This document shows positions 52,289 to 61,843 of a stretch of 64,000 bases of DNA, piece after piece. Under the pieces are notes generated by a model. The model ran no database searches. It was not told the DNA's origin and was given only the letters and a program-made list of their open reading frames with translations. The stretch comes from Clostridia bacterium (GTDB lineage Bacteria > Bacillota > Clostridia > TANB77 > CAG-508). Position numbers and translations under genes: made by a program. The DNA is taken from NCBI GenBank assembly GCA_017404545.1, contig JAFRCC010000018.1:186001-250000 (forward strand), in the 5' to 3' direction. Every line of letters starts with the position of its first letter. Position 1 is the first letter of the stretch.

Positions 52289-52843
52289 TTACATTAATTT
52301 TTTTCCTTCAGAAAAAGCTTGACCTACTTTTTTGCCTACTTCATAATATCCATGACCATATGGATCATATGAAATAATACCCATTTCATCTAATTTAAGA
52401 GTTCCATCTTCGTTAAAATATTTTTCCTCAGCTAAAACATTAACTACTTCAACTAATGTTCCATCATCTTCAAAACCTTTAACTTTACATTCCATACAAA
52501 TTGGATATTCTTCGATAACTGGAGCATCTACATTTTCTGATTTAGAAGCATGTAGTCCTGATTTTTCAAATTTATCTGATACAGTATTTCCAGAAACCAT
52601 TCCTAAAAAATCTGATTCTTTCATATAATCTTTAGTAGCTAAAGCTACTGTACAAAATCCAGTTCTTTTCATATTCTTAACTGTTTTATGAGATTCAGTT
52701 AAGCATAGTTTAAGTTCATTCATGCTTTGAGCCATACCCCAAGCAGCATTCATAACATCAACACTTCCATCTTCATTGTATGTTCCTATCATTAATACAG
52801 GCATAGGAAATATTCCTGGTGTAACTTTTAAATTCTTTTTCAT
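52289..52843 (-). CDS. Flavin reductase-like (flavoredoxin) protein
   Basis: 184 residues, FMN-binding split-barrel family. KVTPGIFPMPVLMIGTYNED at the start, NELKLCLTESHKTVKNMKRT, LATKDYMKESDFLGMVSGNT and a C-terminal GHGYYEVGKKVGQAFSEGK fit flavoredoxins of anaerobes, which pass electrons by way of bound FMN. ATG 52843 follows AAAGGAGAG by eight bases; the frame starts two codons earlier with TTG. Confidence 0.92.
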   Translation of the reverse strand: MKKNLKVTPGIFPMPVLMIGTYNEDGSVDVMNAAWGMAQSMNELKLCLTESHKTVKNMKRTGFCTVALATKDYMKESDFLGMVSGNTVSDKFEKSGLHASKSENVDAPVIEEYPICMECKVKGFEDDGTLVEVVNVLAEEKYFNEDGTLKLDEMGIISYDPYGHGYYEVGKKVGQAFSEGKKLM

Positions 52844-52883
52844 ATTCAAATCTCTCCTTTATTTTTATTTAAAATTATATTTA

Positions 52884-53273
52884 TTAATTATTTTTTGATG
52901 CTAGATATTTTTCAATATTAGCAATATCTTCTAGGTCACGTTTCTTCTGTCTTGCTCTTTTAAATTTTAGTGTGTCTTCTAATTTTTGTACTTGATAAAT
53001 TCCAAGTTTATCGCAATTTAATTTATCACTATCATTAATTACAAATTCAAACTTATCGTCTACATGATAAAAGTTTCCTGGATTTCTATCGCTTTCTGTT
53101 AGATTATATCTTTTTATTAATTCTTCACCAAGTTTAGGTGTAACACAAATATCTAAGTCTCCTGCAACATCTCTTAGACCATATAGTGTTAAACAACCAC
53201 TTGATAAAATATAATACTCTTCTGCCGGTAAATTTAAGCTTTCAATATAAGCTATAAGCTCTTCTTTATTCAT
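52884..53273 (-). CDS. Nucleotidyltransferase-like protein
   Basis: 129 residues from ATG 53273 (AGGAGGT upstream). LPAEEYYILSSGCLTLYGLR and DVAGDLDICVTPKL fit the GS...D-x-D pattern of small nucleotidyltransferases (Asp at about 46 and 48), followed by KLGEELIKRYNLT and a helical end with KRARQKKRDLEDIANIEKY, as in stand-alone MNT/DUF6036-like proteins. Such genes are often part of toxin-antitoxin or phage-defence units, but no HEPN partner is here. Confidence 0.7.
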   Translation of the reverse strand: MNKEELIAYIESLNLPAEEYYILSSGCLTLYGLRDVAGDLDICVTPKLGEELIKRYNLTESDRNPGNFYHVDDKFEFVINDSDKLNCDKLGIYQVQKLEDTLKFKRARQKKRDLEDIANIEKYLASKNN

Positions 53274-53344
53274 AATATACCTCCTAAAAAATAACTTATA
53301 CATTTAACAAAGTCATTTTATAATATAATTTAAAATAATACAAT

Positions 53345-53372
53345 AAAAAGTCAGGCATAAACCTGACTTTTA
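53345..53372 (-). terminator. Terminator before the P-loop kinase gene end
   Basis: AAAGTCAGG / CCTGACTTT with T5 on the minus strand; lies 9 bp past the stop of 53381-53950. Confidence 0.85.
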
Positions 53373-53380
53373 ACTAATAT

Positions 53381-53950
53381 TTATCTATCTTCTTTTTCAA
53401 CTTCTAAAGCATCAATCCTCTTTAGGAACTCATTAGACCCCTGAACCCAATCATAAATCTTTTTCTTACGCTCTTTATATCTTTCAAGCTCTATCTCAGA
53501 GCAGTCTGGATGATTTTTTTTATATCTTTCTATGCATCTGTTATAACAATTATCAATTGAAGTTCTCATTACGATGACAGTACCTCTTAGAGCATATATA
53601 TCTCTTATGCAATGAAACTGAGCACAATCTATAACTATTGTTTTATCCAAGTCTTTTAAACATTCTAAAATTACTTCATATATTTCATCAAAATTTTCGC
53701 TCAAATCTATATCTTTATCTGGATATTTTTGCTTTAAATATGCTCTAATTTTAGAATATAATCCATCTACTTTTTCAGCTCTCATTAAAATATCTGTATC
53801 AATTACTACAAATTCTTCCCCATTTAAATAGTTCCTTGCATATGTTGATTTACCAGATCCGCTCTGCCCAGTCAAGTTAATAACTTTATCATCTGTTAAT
53901 CTTTTAACATATGGCTCTTTATCTTCACTCACACTAATTAAATCTACCAT
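53381..53950 (-). CDS. P-loop kinase-like protein
   Basis: 189 residues. Walker A LTGQSGSGKSTYARNYL (about 26-42), Walker B-like FVVIDTDILMRAE (about 47-59), a second strand TIVIDCAQFHCI and a lid-like helical region RCIERYKKNHPDCSEIELER. The order is that of small nucleotide or tRNA-repair kinases (zeta-like/AAA_33). It lacks a partner gene. GGAGA ribosome binding site. Function unknown. Confidence 0.75.
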   Translation of the reverse strand: MVDLISVSEDKEPYVKRLTDDKVINLTGQSGSGKSTYARNYLNGEEFVVIDTDILMRAEKVDGLYSKIRAYLKQKYPDKDIDLSENFDEIYEVILECLKDLDKTIVIDCAQFHCIRDIYALRGTVIVMRTSIDNCYNRCIERYKKNHPDCSEIELERYKERKKKIYDWVQGSNEFLKRIDALEVEKEDR

Positions 53951-53967
53951 AACTTATCTCCTAGAAT

Positions 53968-54192
53968 TTATTTAACTACATTATAACTCATCGTATCAGT
54001 AAAAAGCCACCATTCTTTTTGATTATTTCTAGTATCATCTTCAATACTATTTTTGTTGCTCTCATAAATAATTATATTTTGACTTTGTTGTGATTTTACA
54101 TCTTTACCATCTATAGTCGTTGCCACTATAAAATAAAAAATAATTGCTACTATCAGTACAAGTATTCTATATAATATTTTCTTTATACTCAT
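53968..54192 (-). CDS. Small membrane-anchored protein
   Basis: 74 residues: one helix (about 7-26, ILYRILVLIVAIIFYFIVAT) and an Asn/Asp/Ser-rich outside part ending KEWWLFTDTMSYNVVK. 17 bp upstream of the kinase-like gene, probably co-transcribed. GGGAG ribosome binding site. The family is unknown. Confidence 0.5.
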   Translation of the reverse strand: MSIKKILYRILVLIVAIIFYFIVATTIDGKDVKSQQSQNIIIYESNKNSIEDDTRNNQKEWWLFTDTMSYNVVK

Positions 54193-54281
54193 ATACTTCT
54201 CACTCCCTATATGTATTTAGACCTGTTACATACCATATTGGTTCAATATATATTAGAAAATTTAATAAATTTTTAAAATCC

Positions 54282-54320
54282 AAAAAGCCCAACACCGCAA
54301 TCAGCGATATTGGGCTTTTT
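54282..54320 (-). terminator. Terminator of mini-gene 3
   Basis: AAAAAGCCCAA / TTGGGCTTTTT, loop of 17 nt with GCGATTG-like inner pairing, T5 on the minus strand, 6 bp after the stop. Confidence 0.9.
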
Positions 54321-54325
54321 GGAAA

Positions 54326-54529
54326 TTAGAAAGTTGTATTGCGCAATTGCACTTCTAAAATGCAAACAACGTCCTCTGGCAATTCATGGTCTTCGTACAT
54401 CCTGCAGAACTCTTCAATGCCGTACTTTTTGATGCACGCAGCCAGCTTTCCTTTCGGGCACTGGTTACAGCATGTGCCGCACTTGCCGATTTCTTTGTAG
54501 ATATGTTCTATCTCAAACCGCAAATCCAT
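54326..54529 (-). CDS. Cysteine-rich 67-residue protein of foreign composition (mini-gene 3)
   Basis: GAAGGGAGTG before the ATG, own terminator. About 48% GC against 27% around it. The sequence holds IGKCGTCCNQCPKGKLAACI (C17, C20, C21, C24, C32) and another Cys at FCRMYED, a cluster for zinc or iron-sulfur. The remainder is helical and acidic, ending VCILEVQLRNTTF. Not recognised. Confidence 0.7.
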   Translation of the reverse strand: MDLRFEIEHIYKEIGKCGTCCNQCPKGKLAACIKKYGIEEFCRMYEDHELPEDVVCILEVQLRNTTF

Positions 54530-54642
54530 TCTTATTACACTCCCTTCACTTGAGTTATATTAGGAGTTTATTGTATCATCAAAAATCTCTTTCGTCAATT
54601 AATATTTATCCATCTCTCATTTTATTAATTATAATTTATATC

Positions 54643-55071
54643 TTATCGTTTAAACAAATCAAATAATTTATTAATAATTCTTCTTAGCTTTGATTCTTTA
54701 TACTCAATTAATTGATTTTTCTTGATTTCGTTATTTGATCTCCCAGAGTTATCAATACCGTTGTAAAAAATTTTATTCTCTGTTTGATTATCGAAAACCA
54801 AATTCTCAGAATCTTTAATCTTTCCATCTTTCTTCAATTTATAAAACGATTGCTCTGAAACCAAATCAAGATACACTTTTCCAACTCTACTTTTATTAAT
54901 TCCAATTTGCTCAAGTACCTCATAAGCATCTTGCTTACTCATTTTAAAGAAACAAGCATCATCTTTTAATATTTTATTTATTATCATATTTCTTCTGGTG
55001 CTTTGTTTTATTTCCTCTAAAAAAACAATCGTTGTGTAGTTCATAAATTTTAAATCATTAATACCAACCAT
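54643..55071 (-). CDS. Uncharacterised 142-residue protein next to the transglutaminase-like gene
   Basis: A charged, helical protein: an N-terminal Ile-rich part, then DDACFFKMSKQDAYEVLEQI and SRVGKVYLDLVSEQSFYKLK, an Asn-rich linker, and a basic C-terminal helix (SKLRRIINKLFDLFKR). No signal peptide; the basic amphipathic end could lie on the membrane. It starts 17 bp after the transglutaminase-like gene ends and is likely co-transcribed. GAGG ribosome binding site. Confidence 0.5.
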   Translation of the reverse strand: MVGINDLKFMNYTTIVFLEEIKQSTRRNMIINKILKDDACFFKMSKQDAYEVLEQIGINKSRVGKVYLDLVSEQSFYKLKKDGKIKDSENLVFDNQTENKIFYNGIDNSGRSNNEIKKNQLIEYKESKLRRIINKLFDLFKR

Positions 55072-55088
55072 AAAATCCTCATTTCTCT

Positions 55089-56198
55089 TTAGTCTATAAT
55101 TTTTTCATCATCGTTTTCATACATCCATTCACCAGAGCTTAGTCTCTTTTCTACCGCTTCTCTTGTACATTCAACTAATGTTAAACCTCTTGGATCAAAT
55201 AAGTACATCTTTGGAGTATCTTCTCTTTGCATAATTACAACTCTATTAAATACTTCCTTACCATCTTGCAATAATTTTTCTCCAATCTTTGTATCAATTG
55301 TTTTCCCTCCGAAGTATCCAATTTCATCTAGATTATAAAAAGCAATATACGCTGAATTGCCACTCAGTCTATATCTATGTAATATTTTTAGAAATGCACC
55401 AAATTTTTTTTCAAATAATTCTGCCGAATCATCTATTTCCGTTTTTGGAGCTTCATGAAATTCATCTAGTAAATCAGATATAGATTTCTCTTCTCTATCC
55501 TGCTCTGCATCTTGAATAAATACATCTTGAGCCTCGTAAAACATATTTTCATAATTAGTTACAGGCTCTCTTCCAGTTGCAGCCACATACATATCATGCA
55601 TCACTTGTGGCATTATATTATATGTATCAATTCCGAAAATTCCATTAGTCATTATTCCACTTTTGGCTCTAGCTATATCATTTGCACTTATAGAGTATGG
55701 TATATTTCCATACCCTACAGTATTACTTCGAGTTAAGTTTATTGCCTCACAATATAAAGAAACTCTATCAGTATAAAAAGCTGGAAGATAATGATTTGAT
55801 CCGTCCCCACCATCTTGTTCAATAATTACCGGTTCAATTCCATCGATTTCACTTAAAAATTGATAGTATATAACAGAAAAATCTCCACATACAATTTTTG
55901 AACCCGGTACAATTTTACTAGTAAAATCCTCCGAAAGTACATCACCATATTCTAATCCTAATTTCTTTTTATAGAAAAAGTCTTCATTATAATCAAGTAT
56001 ACTACATAGCTTATGGTAAATATATACTGCTTTTTCTTCACAAGACAAGCTGCTTGGCATACCATCATATACCGCAGCTTTTAATTCGTCACTTATACTA
56101 AATTGAGGTAATTTTCCCCTCTTATACACCTTAGCTGGAGCTCCCTTATACATTCCCGTTTCAAATGTATAGCTTGGATCATTTTTATAATCTAACAT
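55089..56198 (-). CDS. Transglutaminase-like protein, large
   Basis: 369 residues from ATG 56198 (AAAGGA nine bases before; a GTG two codons earlier is too close). Residues about 55-190 contain EEKAVYIYHKLCSILDYNED, KIVCGDFSVIYYQFLSEIDG (Cys about 110) and SNHYLPAFYTDRVSLYCEAI with the His and acidic residue of a transglutaminase-like active site. The C-terminal half (about 240-369) is separate and helical. Related to the small gene at 25756. It lies next to copA but is probably unrelated to copper. Confidence 0.6.
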   Translation of the reverse strand: MLDYKNDPSYTFETGMYKGAPAKVYKRGKLPQFSISDELKAAVYDGMPSSLSCEEKAVYIYHKLCSILDYNEDFFYKKKLGLEYGDVLSEDFTSKIVPGSKIVCGDFSVIYYQFLSEIDGIEPVIIEQDGGDGSNHYLPAFYTDRVSLYCEAINLTRSNTVGYGNIPYSISANDIARAKSGIMTNGIFGIDTYNIMPQVMHDMYVAATGREPVTNYENMFYEAQDVFIQDAEQDREEKSISDLLDEFHEAPKTEIDDSAELFEKKFGAFLKILHRYRLSGNSAYIAFYNLDEIGYFGGKTIDTKIGEKLLQDGKEVFNRVVIMQREDTPKMYLFDPRGLTLVECTREAVEKRLSSGEWMYENDDEKIID

Positions 56199-56222
56199 AA
56201 ACACTCATCCTTTGTTTTATAT

Positions 56223-58433
56223 TCATTTTTTAATAATATATCTTAATCTTATTGTATTTAAAATAACAATCAAACTACTTATTACCATAGCAAAACTTGC
56301 TATCATCGGATTAATTTCAATATTCCATTTTCTAAATAATCCCATAGCAATTGGAATCATCAAACAGTTATAGAAAAATGCCCAGAATAAATTTTGTTTA
56401 ATTATTCTTGTTGTTTTCTTACTTATATTTATTAAATCAACAATGCTGTTTATATTATTGCTAGTTAAGATAACATCCGATGAATCCATTGCAATATCAG
56501 TTCCATTTCCAATACTTATTCCAATATCCGCACTTGTAAGAGCTGGACTATCATTTATACCATCACCGCACATAGCAACAATTTTATTATTCTTCATTAA
56601 ATCCCTAATACAATCAGCTTTTTTACTTGGTAATACATTAGATATAACCGTACTTATTCCAAGCTTTTTGGCAATTATATTAGCAGTATTTTCATTATCT
56701 CCAGTAAGCATAATTGTTTCAACATTTAAATCATTTAGCACTTTTATTGTATTTACACCTTCGTCTTTTATAATGTCGTTAACTCCTATTAAAGCAATTA
56801 TTTTTTTGTTTTCAGCAATATAAACAATACTATTACCTTGCTTAGCTAAGTCTGTTTCTTCATCTTTATATTCATTGTCAACTCCATTATTTTCCATTAA
56901 TTTTGCATTACCAATTAGATAATTTTTTTCATTAACAGTTGCTCTAACACCATAACCTTCTATATTTTTATAATCTGTTACATCAATAGTAGTCATTCTA
57001 TTGTCTTCAAGGTACGTAATAAATGCATTGCTAATTGGATGAGTTGATTTAAGCTCTATACTAGAGGCAATCTTTATTAATTCATTATTGTCATATTTAC
57101 TATAATTTCTTATCTCAGAAATTTTAAGCTTTCCATATGTTAAAGTTCCTGTTTTATCAAAAACAATTGTATTTATTTTACAAGCTCTTTCTAATATTTC
57201 ACTTTTCTTAATCAAAATTCCTTTTGAAGCGCATAGCTCTTCACTAACAACTATAGCAAGTGGTGTTGCTAGTCCTAAACTACAAGGGCAAGCAACCACA
57301 AGTATTGTTGTAAATGTTTTAATAGCAAGCTCAAAACCTTGTCCCATAATTAAAATTATCATAAAAGTTACTATAGCAATTGCCATAACGATTGGCACAA
57401 ATATTCCAGATACCTTATCTGCAATTTTTGCAATTGGAGCTTTTGTATTTGTAGCTTCAACAACTATCCTAACAATTTCAGATATAGTAGATTCTTTTCC
57501 AATACGCTCAGCTTTATATTCAATATAGCCATCATAATTTAAACTTCCCGCAATAACTTTATTACCTTCAGATTTTGATACAGGTTTACTTTCTCCGGTT
57601 ATAAAAGATTCATCAACATGAGCTTTTCCTTTTACAATCTCACCATCAACTGCGATTTTTTCACCAGCTTTACAAACAACTATATCACCTTTACTTATTT
57701 CATCAAGAGTAACTTCTCTAATCTTTCCATCTACTAGTATATTTGCTTTATTGGGAGTTACTTCCACTAATTTCTTTATCGCTTCTCTTGTTTTATTTTT
57801 ACTTGCCCCATCAATATATCTACCAAGTTTTATAAAATAGATAACAATGCACGATGACTCAAAATATAAACTCATAACTAGATGATGATTTCCATTTAAT
57901 ACAAGAATCATATTGTATATACTATACAAAAAACTTGTTATAACTCCTATACCAACAAGAGTATCCATGTTTGGTGTTCCATGAATTAGATTCTTAAAGC
58001 CATTCTTAAGAATATCATATCCATAAATCAAAAAACATATTGTAATTACTAATAGTGCATATACATAACCTATAGTATTTTCATGTGGGTTTAAACCTGG
58101 AATATATGGCAAACCTATCATACTTCCCATAGAAACATACATAAGAAATATTGCAAGAATTGTATAAAAATTAAATTTTACTTTTTCTATTTTATTTTTC
58201 TTATCTACTTGTATTTCTTTAAATTCACCTAGGCTCTTAAAGCCTGCTTTTTTTACAAATGTTTCAATCTGGCCAAGATTCAATATCTTTTCATCATATT
58301 TTATATTTGCTGTTGCCATTACCAAGTTGACTTCAACTTTTTCAATTCCTTTTTGTTTATTTAGATATTTTTCCAAGCCACTTGAACAAGCACTGCAGGT
58401 CATACCATCAATTGATAAAATAATTTTCTTCAT
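56223..58433 (-). CDS. copA: Copper(I)-exporting P1B-type ATPase
   Basis: 736 residues: N-terminal HMA domain with GMTCSACSSGLEKY (CxxC, Cys13/16), eight helices, actuator TGES (FITGESKPV), ion-binding CPC in VACPCSLGLATP, phosphorylation site DKTGTLTYG, and hinge MCGDGINDSPAL. The CPC and later NPM/SS-type motifs define copper specificity. Works with CopZ, encoded 2 bp upstream. No CsoR operator was found before the pair. Confidence 0.96.
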   Translation of the reverse strand: MKKIILSIDGMTCSACSSGLEKYLNKQKGIEKVEVNLVMATANIKYDEKILNLGQIETFVKKAGFKSLGEFKEIQVDKKNKIEKVKFNFYTILAIFLMYVSMGSMIGLPYIPGLNPHENTIGYVYALLVITICFLIYGYDILKNGFKNLIHGTPNMDTLVGIGVITSFLYSIYNMILVLNGNHHLVMSLYFESSCIVIYFIKLGRYIDGASKNKTREAIKKLVEVTPNKANILVDGKIREVTLDEISKGDIVVCKAGEKIAVDGEIVKGKAHVDESFITGESKPVSKSEGNKVIAGSLNYDGYIEYKAERIGKESTISEIVRIVVEATNTKAPIAKIADKVSGIFVPIVMAIAIVTFMIILIMGQGFELAIKTFTTILVVACPCSLGLATPLAIVVSEELCASKGILIKKSEILERACKINTIVFDKTGTLTYGKLKISEIRNYSKYDNNELIKIASSIELKSTHPISNAFITYLEDNRMTTIDVTDYKNIEGYGVRATVNEKNYLIGNAKLMENNGVDNEYKDEETDLAKQGNSIVYIAENKKIIALIGVNDIIKDEGVNTIKVLNDLNVETIMLTGDNENTANIIAKKLGISTVISNVLPSKKADCIRDLMKNNKIVAMCGDGINDSPALTSADIGISIGNGTDIAMDSSDVILTSNNINSIVDLINISKKTTRIIKQNLFWAFFYNCLMIPIAMGLFRKWNIEINPMIASFAMVISSLIVILNTIRLRYIIKK

Positions 58434-58435
58434 AC

Positions 58436-58645
58436 TTAATCTTCCTTAACCTCATATCCAATATCTTCGATTGTTTCTTTTATTTCATCAACAGAAGTAT
58501 TATCTTCCATTTTAATAATAACTTTACCAGTATTATGGTCTGCTAAAACATCTTTAACACCTGCTATTTCACCAACAGCATTCTTAACTCTATTTTCACA
58601 TCCTTCACACATCATTCCACTAACATTTAAAATAAGCTCTATCAT
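58436..58645 (-). CDS. copZ: Copper chaperone CopZ-like HMA protein
   Basis: 69 residues from ATG 58645 (AAAGG nine bases before). A ferredoxin-like HMA fold with the metal motif GMMCEGCENRVKNAV (CxxC); it differs from standard CopZ (MxCxHC) in having Glu-Gly rather than His between the cysteines. It ends 2 bp before copA. Probably hands Cu(I) to CopA. Confidence 0.9.
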   Translation of the reverse strand: MIELILNVSGMMCEGCENRVKNAVGEIAGVKDVLADHNTGKVIIKMEDNTSVDEIKETIEDIGYEVKED

Positions 58646-58682
58646 ATAAATCATCCTTTCTAAAAAAACAATATATTTAATT

Positions 58683-60293
58683 TTATACATCTATATTTTT
58701 AAATCTCTCAACCCCCTTTGTTTTTGCTCTTTTTAGCAGCCAAACACATATTAATAAGAATACTACATCTGCAGTTGCAAGACAGATTAAAGATTGTCCT
58801 CCATTTAATACTGCAGACATAAGTATTGCAGTAACCGCAATTATAAATAAAAATCCAATCATTGTACTAATATTTGAGCTTCCACTTTGCTTAACAACTT
58901 CTGCATCTGTATCAGCCCTCATTTCTGGATATCTAAGATTAACTAGAATCCCAATAAGCTCAGCTATAAATGGTAATAATATCGATGCAATTAATGTTAA
59001 TATTATTTCAGCAATATTAAATTTAAATCTAATATAAAAAATTAAATCGCTAACTAAAACAAATGGCATCATCATAAAAACAGCTGTATATACCTTATCC
59101 ATTATTATGGTAAATGGTTTTACTGGCAAGCTTTTTAATATTGTGAATGATTTTCCTTCAAGCGAAATCATAGAGCTTGTTATTGAAGATGTTAGTGATC
59201 CAAATGTAACTAGAAGAACTAGTATAATTGGAATACACGAATTTAGTTTCTCTGGCGTGAATGGCATTTGAGCTTGAGGAATATTAAGTATATCATTAAA
59301 TTTAACTGCCACTGCAACACTAGCTATAACAAGTAAAACCATTCCCAAAACAGCATTTATTATAAGTACTGGTGTATTAAAAGCTTTCTTTAGCTCTTTT
59401 TTTACAAGTGCTACCTGTGGTTTATTACACCTAACTTTATAGCTTTTCTTTCCATTATTCTTTTGTATTCTCTTAAGTCCCGAATTTACTTTAAAGTAAA
59501 CTTTACTAATTACAAATATCATTGCTGTGAATACTAAAATATTAATTCCTATAAAAATAAGAAACTCTCTTATATCAAAGTTTATATAAAGCTTTGAATA
59601 TATCCCTACAGGATAGTAATATTTACTTATAGTCTCATTAATTACGGCCGCATTTGAGCCAATATTTGCGATTAATCCTTGCAAATTAAATGATAAATAC
59701 AAAATCCCTACAAGAGCAATCATACTGATAATTATTTGAATTATACTTTTATTTTTAAACTTTGTTGATGTAGCAGATGTAATTACGCCAATAATACTTG
59801 ATATAGCAATCGGTATCATTGGCAATACAAATATTGCTACAACTGAAATCAGATAAAATACTGAAGTTGTACTAACTCTTGTAGCATATGCTATATTAGC
59901 TGGTATTAAAAGTAAGGATCCGTATAATACTTCAAAAGTATAGAATTTTAATATTCTAATAAATACCACTGTCGATTTTCTTATTGGTAATGAAAGTAAC
60001 AAATCATCATCTTTACAATTAAATATAAGAGCCCCCGCTTTATATACACCTTCTATAATAATTAGAATTGTAACAAGCAAACCAAACAAAGAAAAAAGTA
60101 CATGTTCCATATGATTTGGTATTAATGCATCTAAAAATGTATTAGCGTAACTATAAATTGATAAACCAACTATGATTAATAAAAATATAGTTAATCCCTT
60201 TCCATTCTTTTTCGACTTATCCTTCTTTTTTATTTTGAAAAGGCTCATATTATCTGTCATACAAGCTTTTATAAGTGACATCATTTTTTTCAT
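58683..60293 (-). CDS. ABC-2-type exporter permease
   Basis: 536 residues with about twelve helices; DDDLLLSLPIRKSTVVFIRI (about 93-112) and SMISLEGKSFTILKSLPVKP are the coupling-loop motifs of the ABC-2 exporters found in Bacillota (ytrF/ecsB-like). It overlaps the stop of the ATPase by spacing of 2 bp and ends 37 bp before copZ. Substrate is unknown; the neighbouring copper genes may be incidental. Confidence 0.85.
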   Translation of the reverse strand: MKKMMSLIKACMTDNMSLFKIKKKDKSKKNGKGLTIFLLIIVGLSIYSYANTFLDALIPNHMEHVLFSLFGLLVTILIIIEGVYKAGALIFNCKDDDLLLSLPIRKSTVVFIRILKFYTFEVLYGSLLLIPANIAYATRVSTTSVFYLISVVAIFVLPMIPIAISSIIGVITSATSTKFKNKSIIQIIISMIALVGILYLSFNLQGLIANIGSNAAVINETISKYYYPVGIYSKLYINFDIREFLIFIGINILVFTAMIFVISKVYFKVNSGLKRIQKNNGKKSYKVRCNKPQVALVKKELKKAFNTPVLIINAVLGMVLLVIASVAVAVKFNDILNIPQAQMPFTPEKLNSCIPIILVLLVTFGSLTSSITSSMISLEGKSFTILKSLPVKPFTIIMDKVYTAVFMMMPFVLVSDLIFYIRFKFNIAEIILTLIASILLPFIAELIGILVNLRYPEMRADTDAEVVKQSGSSNISTMIGFLFIIAVTAILMSAVLNGGQSLICLATADVVFLLICVWLLKRAKTKGVERFKNIDV

Positions 60294-60295
60294 AA

Positions 60296-61000
60296 TTAAT
60301 TCTCCAATTCCAAAAATACTTTTTCTAAGCTACTATCACCCTTTATCTCATCCATACTGCCAACTTTAACAAGCTCTCCTTTTTTTATAATAGCAACTCT
60401 AGAGCATAACTTCTCAGCAACATCAAGAATATGTGTAGAATAGAATATTATCTTTCCCTCTTTAACCATCTCTCCCATAACTTGTTTAACAGCATGAACC
60501 GCTATTGGATCAAGACCTACAAATGGTTCGTCCATTATTAGAACTTTGGGATTGTGAGAAAGTGCAGCAATTAAAGCAACTTTTTGTTTCATTCCATGTG
60601 AAAATGAACCAATTAAATAATTTAGACTATTTTCGATCTCGAACATTTTTGCATATTTTTCAATATTTACTTTTCTTGTATTTTCATCTATTTCATACAT
60701 ATCACACATAAAATTAATAAACTCAGCAGCTGTCATATTATCATATAGCTCTGGATTATCTGGAATAAAAGCCATCTCCTTTTTACATTCAATTGGATTT
60801 TTCTTTATTGACTTACCATTTATAAGTATCTCTCCTTCATCGAAGTCATGTATTCCAACAATAGATTTAATTAGAGTTGTTTTTCCTGCACCATTGTGTC
60901 CAATAAATGCAAATATATCTCCATCATTAACATTAAAATATATATTCTTTAGAGCAATATTATCTCCGTACTTTTTAGTAACATTTTTAATTTCAATCAT
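60296..61000 (-). CDS. ABC transporter ATP-binding protein
   Basis: 234 residues, complete nucleotide-binding domain: Walker A GHNGAGKTTLIKS, signature SHGMKQKVALIAALS (about 137-151; SHGMK rather than LSGGQ), Walker B VLIMDEPFVGLDP and the switch His in FYSTHILD. Forms an exporter with the next gene. AAAGGGAG ribosome binding site. Confidence 0.96.
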   Translation of the reverse strand: MIEIKNVTKKYGDNIALKNIYFNVNDGDIFAFIGHNGAGKTTLIKSIVGIHDFDEGEILINGKSIKKNPIECKKEMAFIPDNPELYDNMTAAEFINFMCDMYEIDENTRKVNIEKYAKMFEIENSLNYLIGSFSHGMKQKVALIAALSHNPKVLIMDEPFVGLDPIAVHAVKQVMGEMVKEGKIIFYSTHILDVAEKLCSRVAIIKKGELVKVGSMDEIKGDSSLEKVFLELEN

Positions 61001-61031
61001 CTTATAGCTCTCCCTTTTCTTTTAATTCATA

Positions 61032-61682
61032 TTATAATTCCTTCATTATCTTAACTAATCTACTTGTTCCAAGTCTTGTAGCTCCGCAATTAATGAAGTT
61101 CTCCGCATCCTCAAATGAAGAAATTCCACCAGCAGCCTTAATTCCCTTACCTTCTACCATATATTTACTAAATAGCTTAATATCCTCTACTGTAGCTCCT
61201 TTCGTTGAAAAACCGGTAGATGTTTTAATATAATCAGCATTAGACTTAGAAACAATTTCACACATCCTTATTTTCTCTTCCTCTGTTAAAAGACATGTTT
61301 CAATTATTACTTTTAAAAGTTTACTATTACAAGCTTCCTTTATCTTATTTATCTCTTCTAAAATAGAATTATAATTCTTATCTTTTAAATCTCCAATATT
61401 AATTACCATATCAATTTCATCAGCACCATTTTTTACCGCATTTTCTGTTTCAAATACTTTAACTTCTGTTGTATTGTAGCCATTTGGAAATCCAATAACG
61501 GTACATATCTTAAGATTTTCTTTTACATATTCCTTAGCTCTTTTTACAAAAGATGGTGGTATACATACTGAGGCAGTTTTATATTTTATTCCATCATCAC
61601 AAATTGCTTTAACATCTCTCCATGTAGCTTGTTGTTTTAAATATGTGTGATCAGCCATTCCTAATATCTCTTCTTTATTCAT
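61032..61682 (-). CDS. deoC: Deoxyribose-phosphate aldolase
   Basis: 216 residues, DeoC family TIM barrel: DHTYLKQQATWRDVK at the start, ASVCIPPSFVKRAKE, the acid/base region EIDMVINIGDLKD, VKVIIETCLL-like LLKVIIETCLLTEEE, and the Schiff-base lysine in DYIKTSTGFSTKGAT (about 152). It cleaves 2-deoxyribose-5-phosphate to glyceraldehyde-3-phosphate and acetaldehyde. AGGAGG ribosome binding site. Confidence 0.97.
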   Translation of the reverse strand: MNKEEILGMADHTYLKQQATWRDVKAICDDGIKYKTASVCIPPSFVKRAKEYVKENLKICTVIGFPNGYNTTEVKVFETENAVKNGADEIDMVINIGDLKDKNYNSILEEINKIKEACNSKLLKVIIETCLLTEEEKIRMCEIVSKSNADYIKTSTGFSTKGATVEDIKLFSKYMVEGKGIKAAGGISSFEDAENFINCGATRLGTSRLVKIMKEL

Positions 61683-61801
61683 AAGCTCCTCCTTTTATCA
61701 TAAAAACTGAAAAATTTTTTTGTTTTTTATTTTTCTTTATTATTTTATCAAATTTAATCATGAGCATTATATCATAGTATGAAATAAAAATCTTTAAATA
61801 T

Positions 61802-61826
61802 AAAAAGAGATAGATTAATCTATCTC
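61802..61826 (-). terminator. Terminator after the GH25 gene
   Basis: GAGATAGATT / AATCTATCTC with T5 on the minus strand. Confidence 0.85.
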
Positions 61827-61843
61827 CTGTTACTATATTTACT

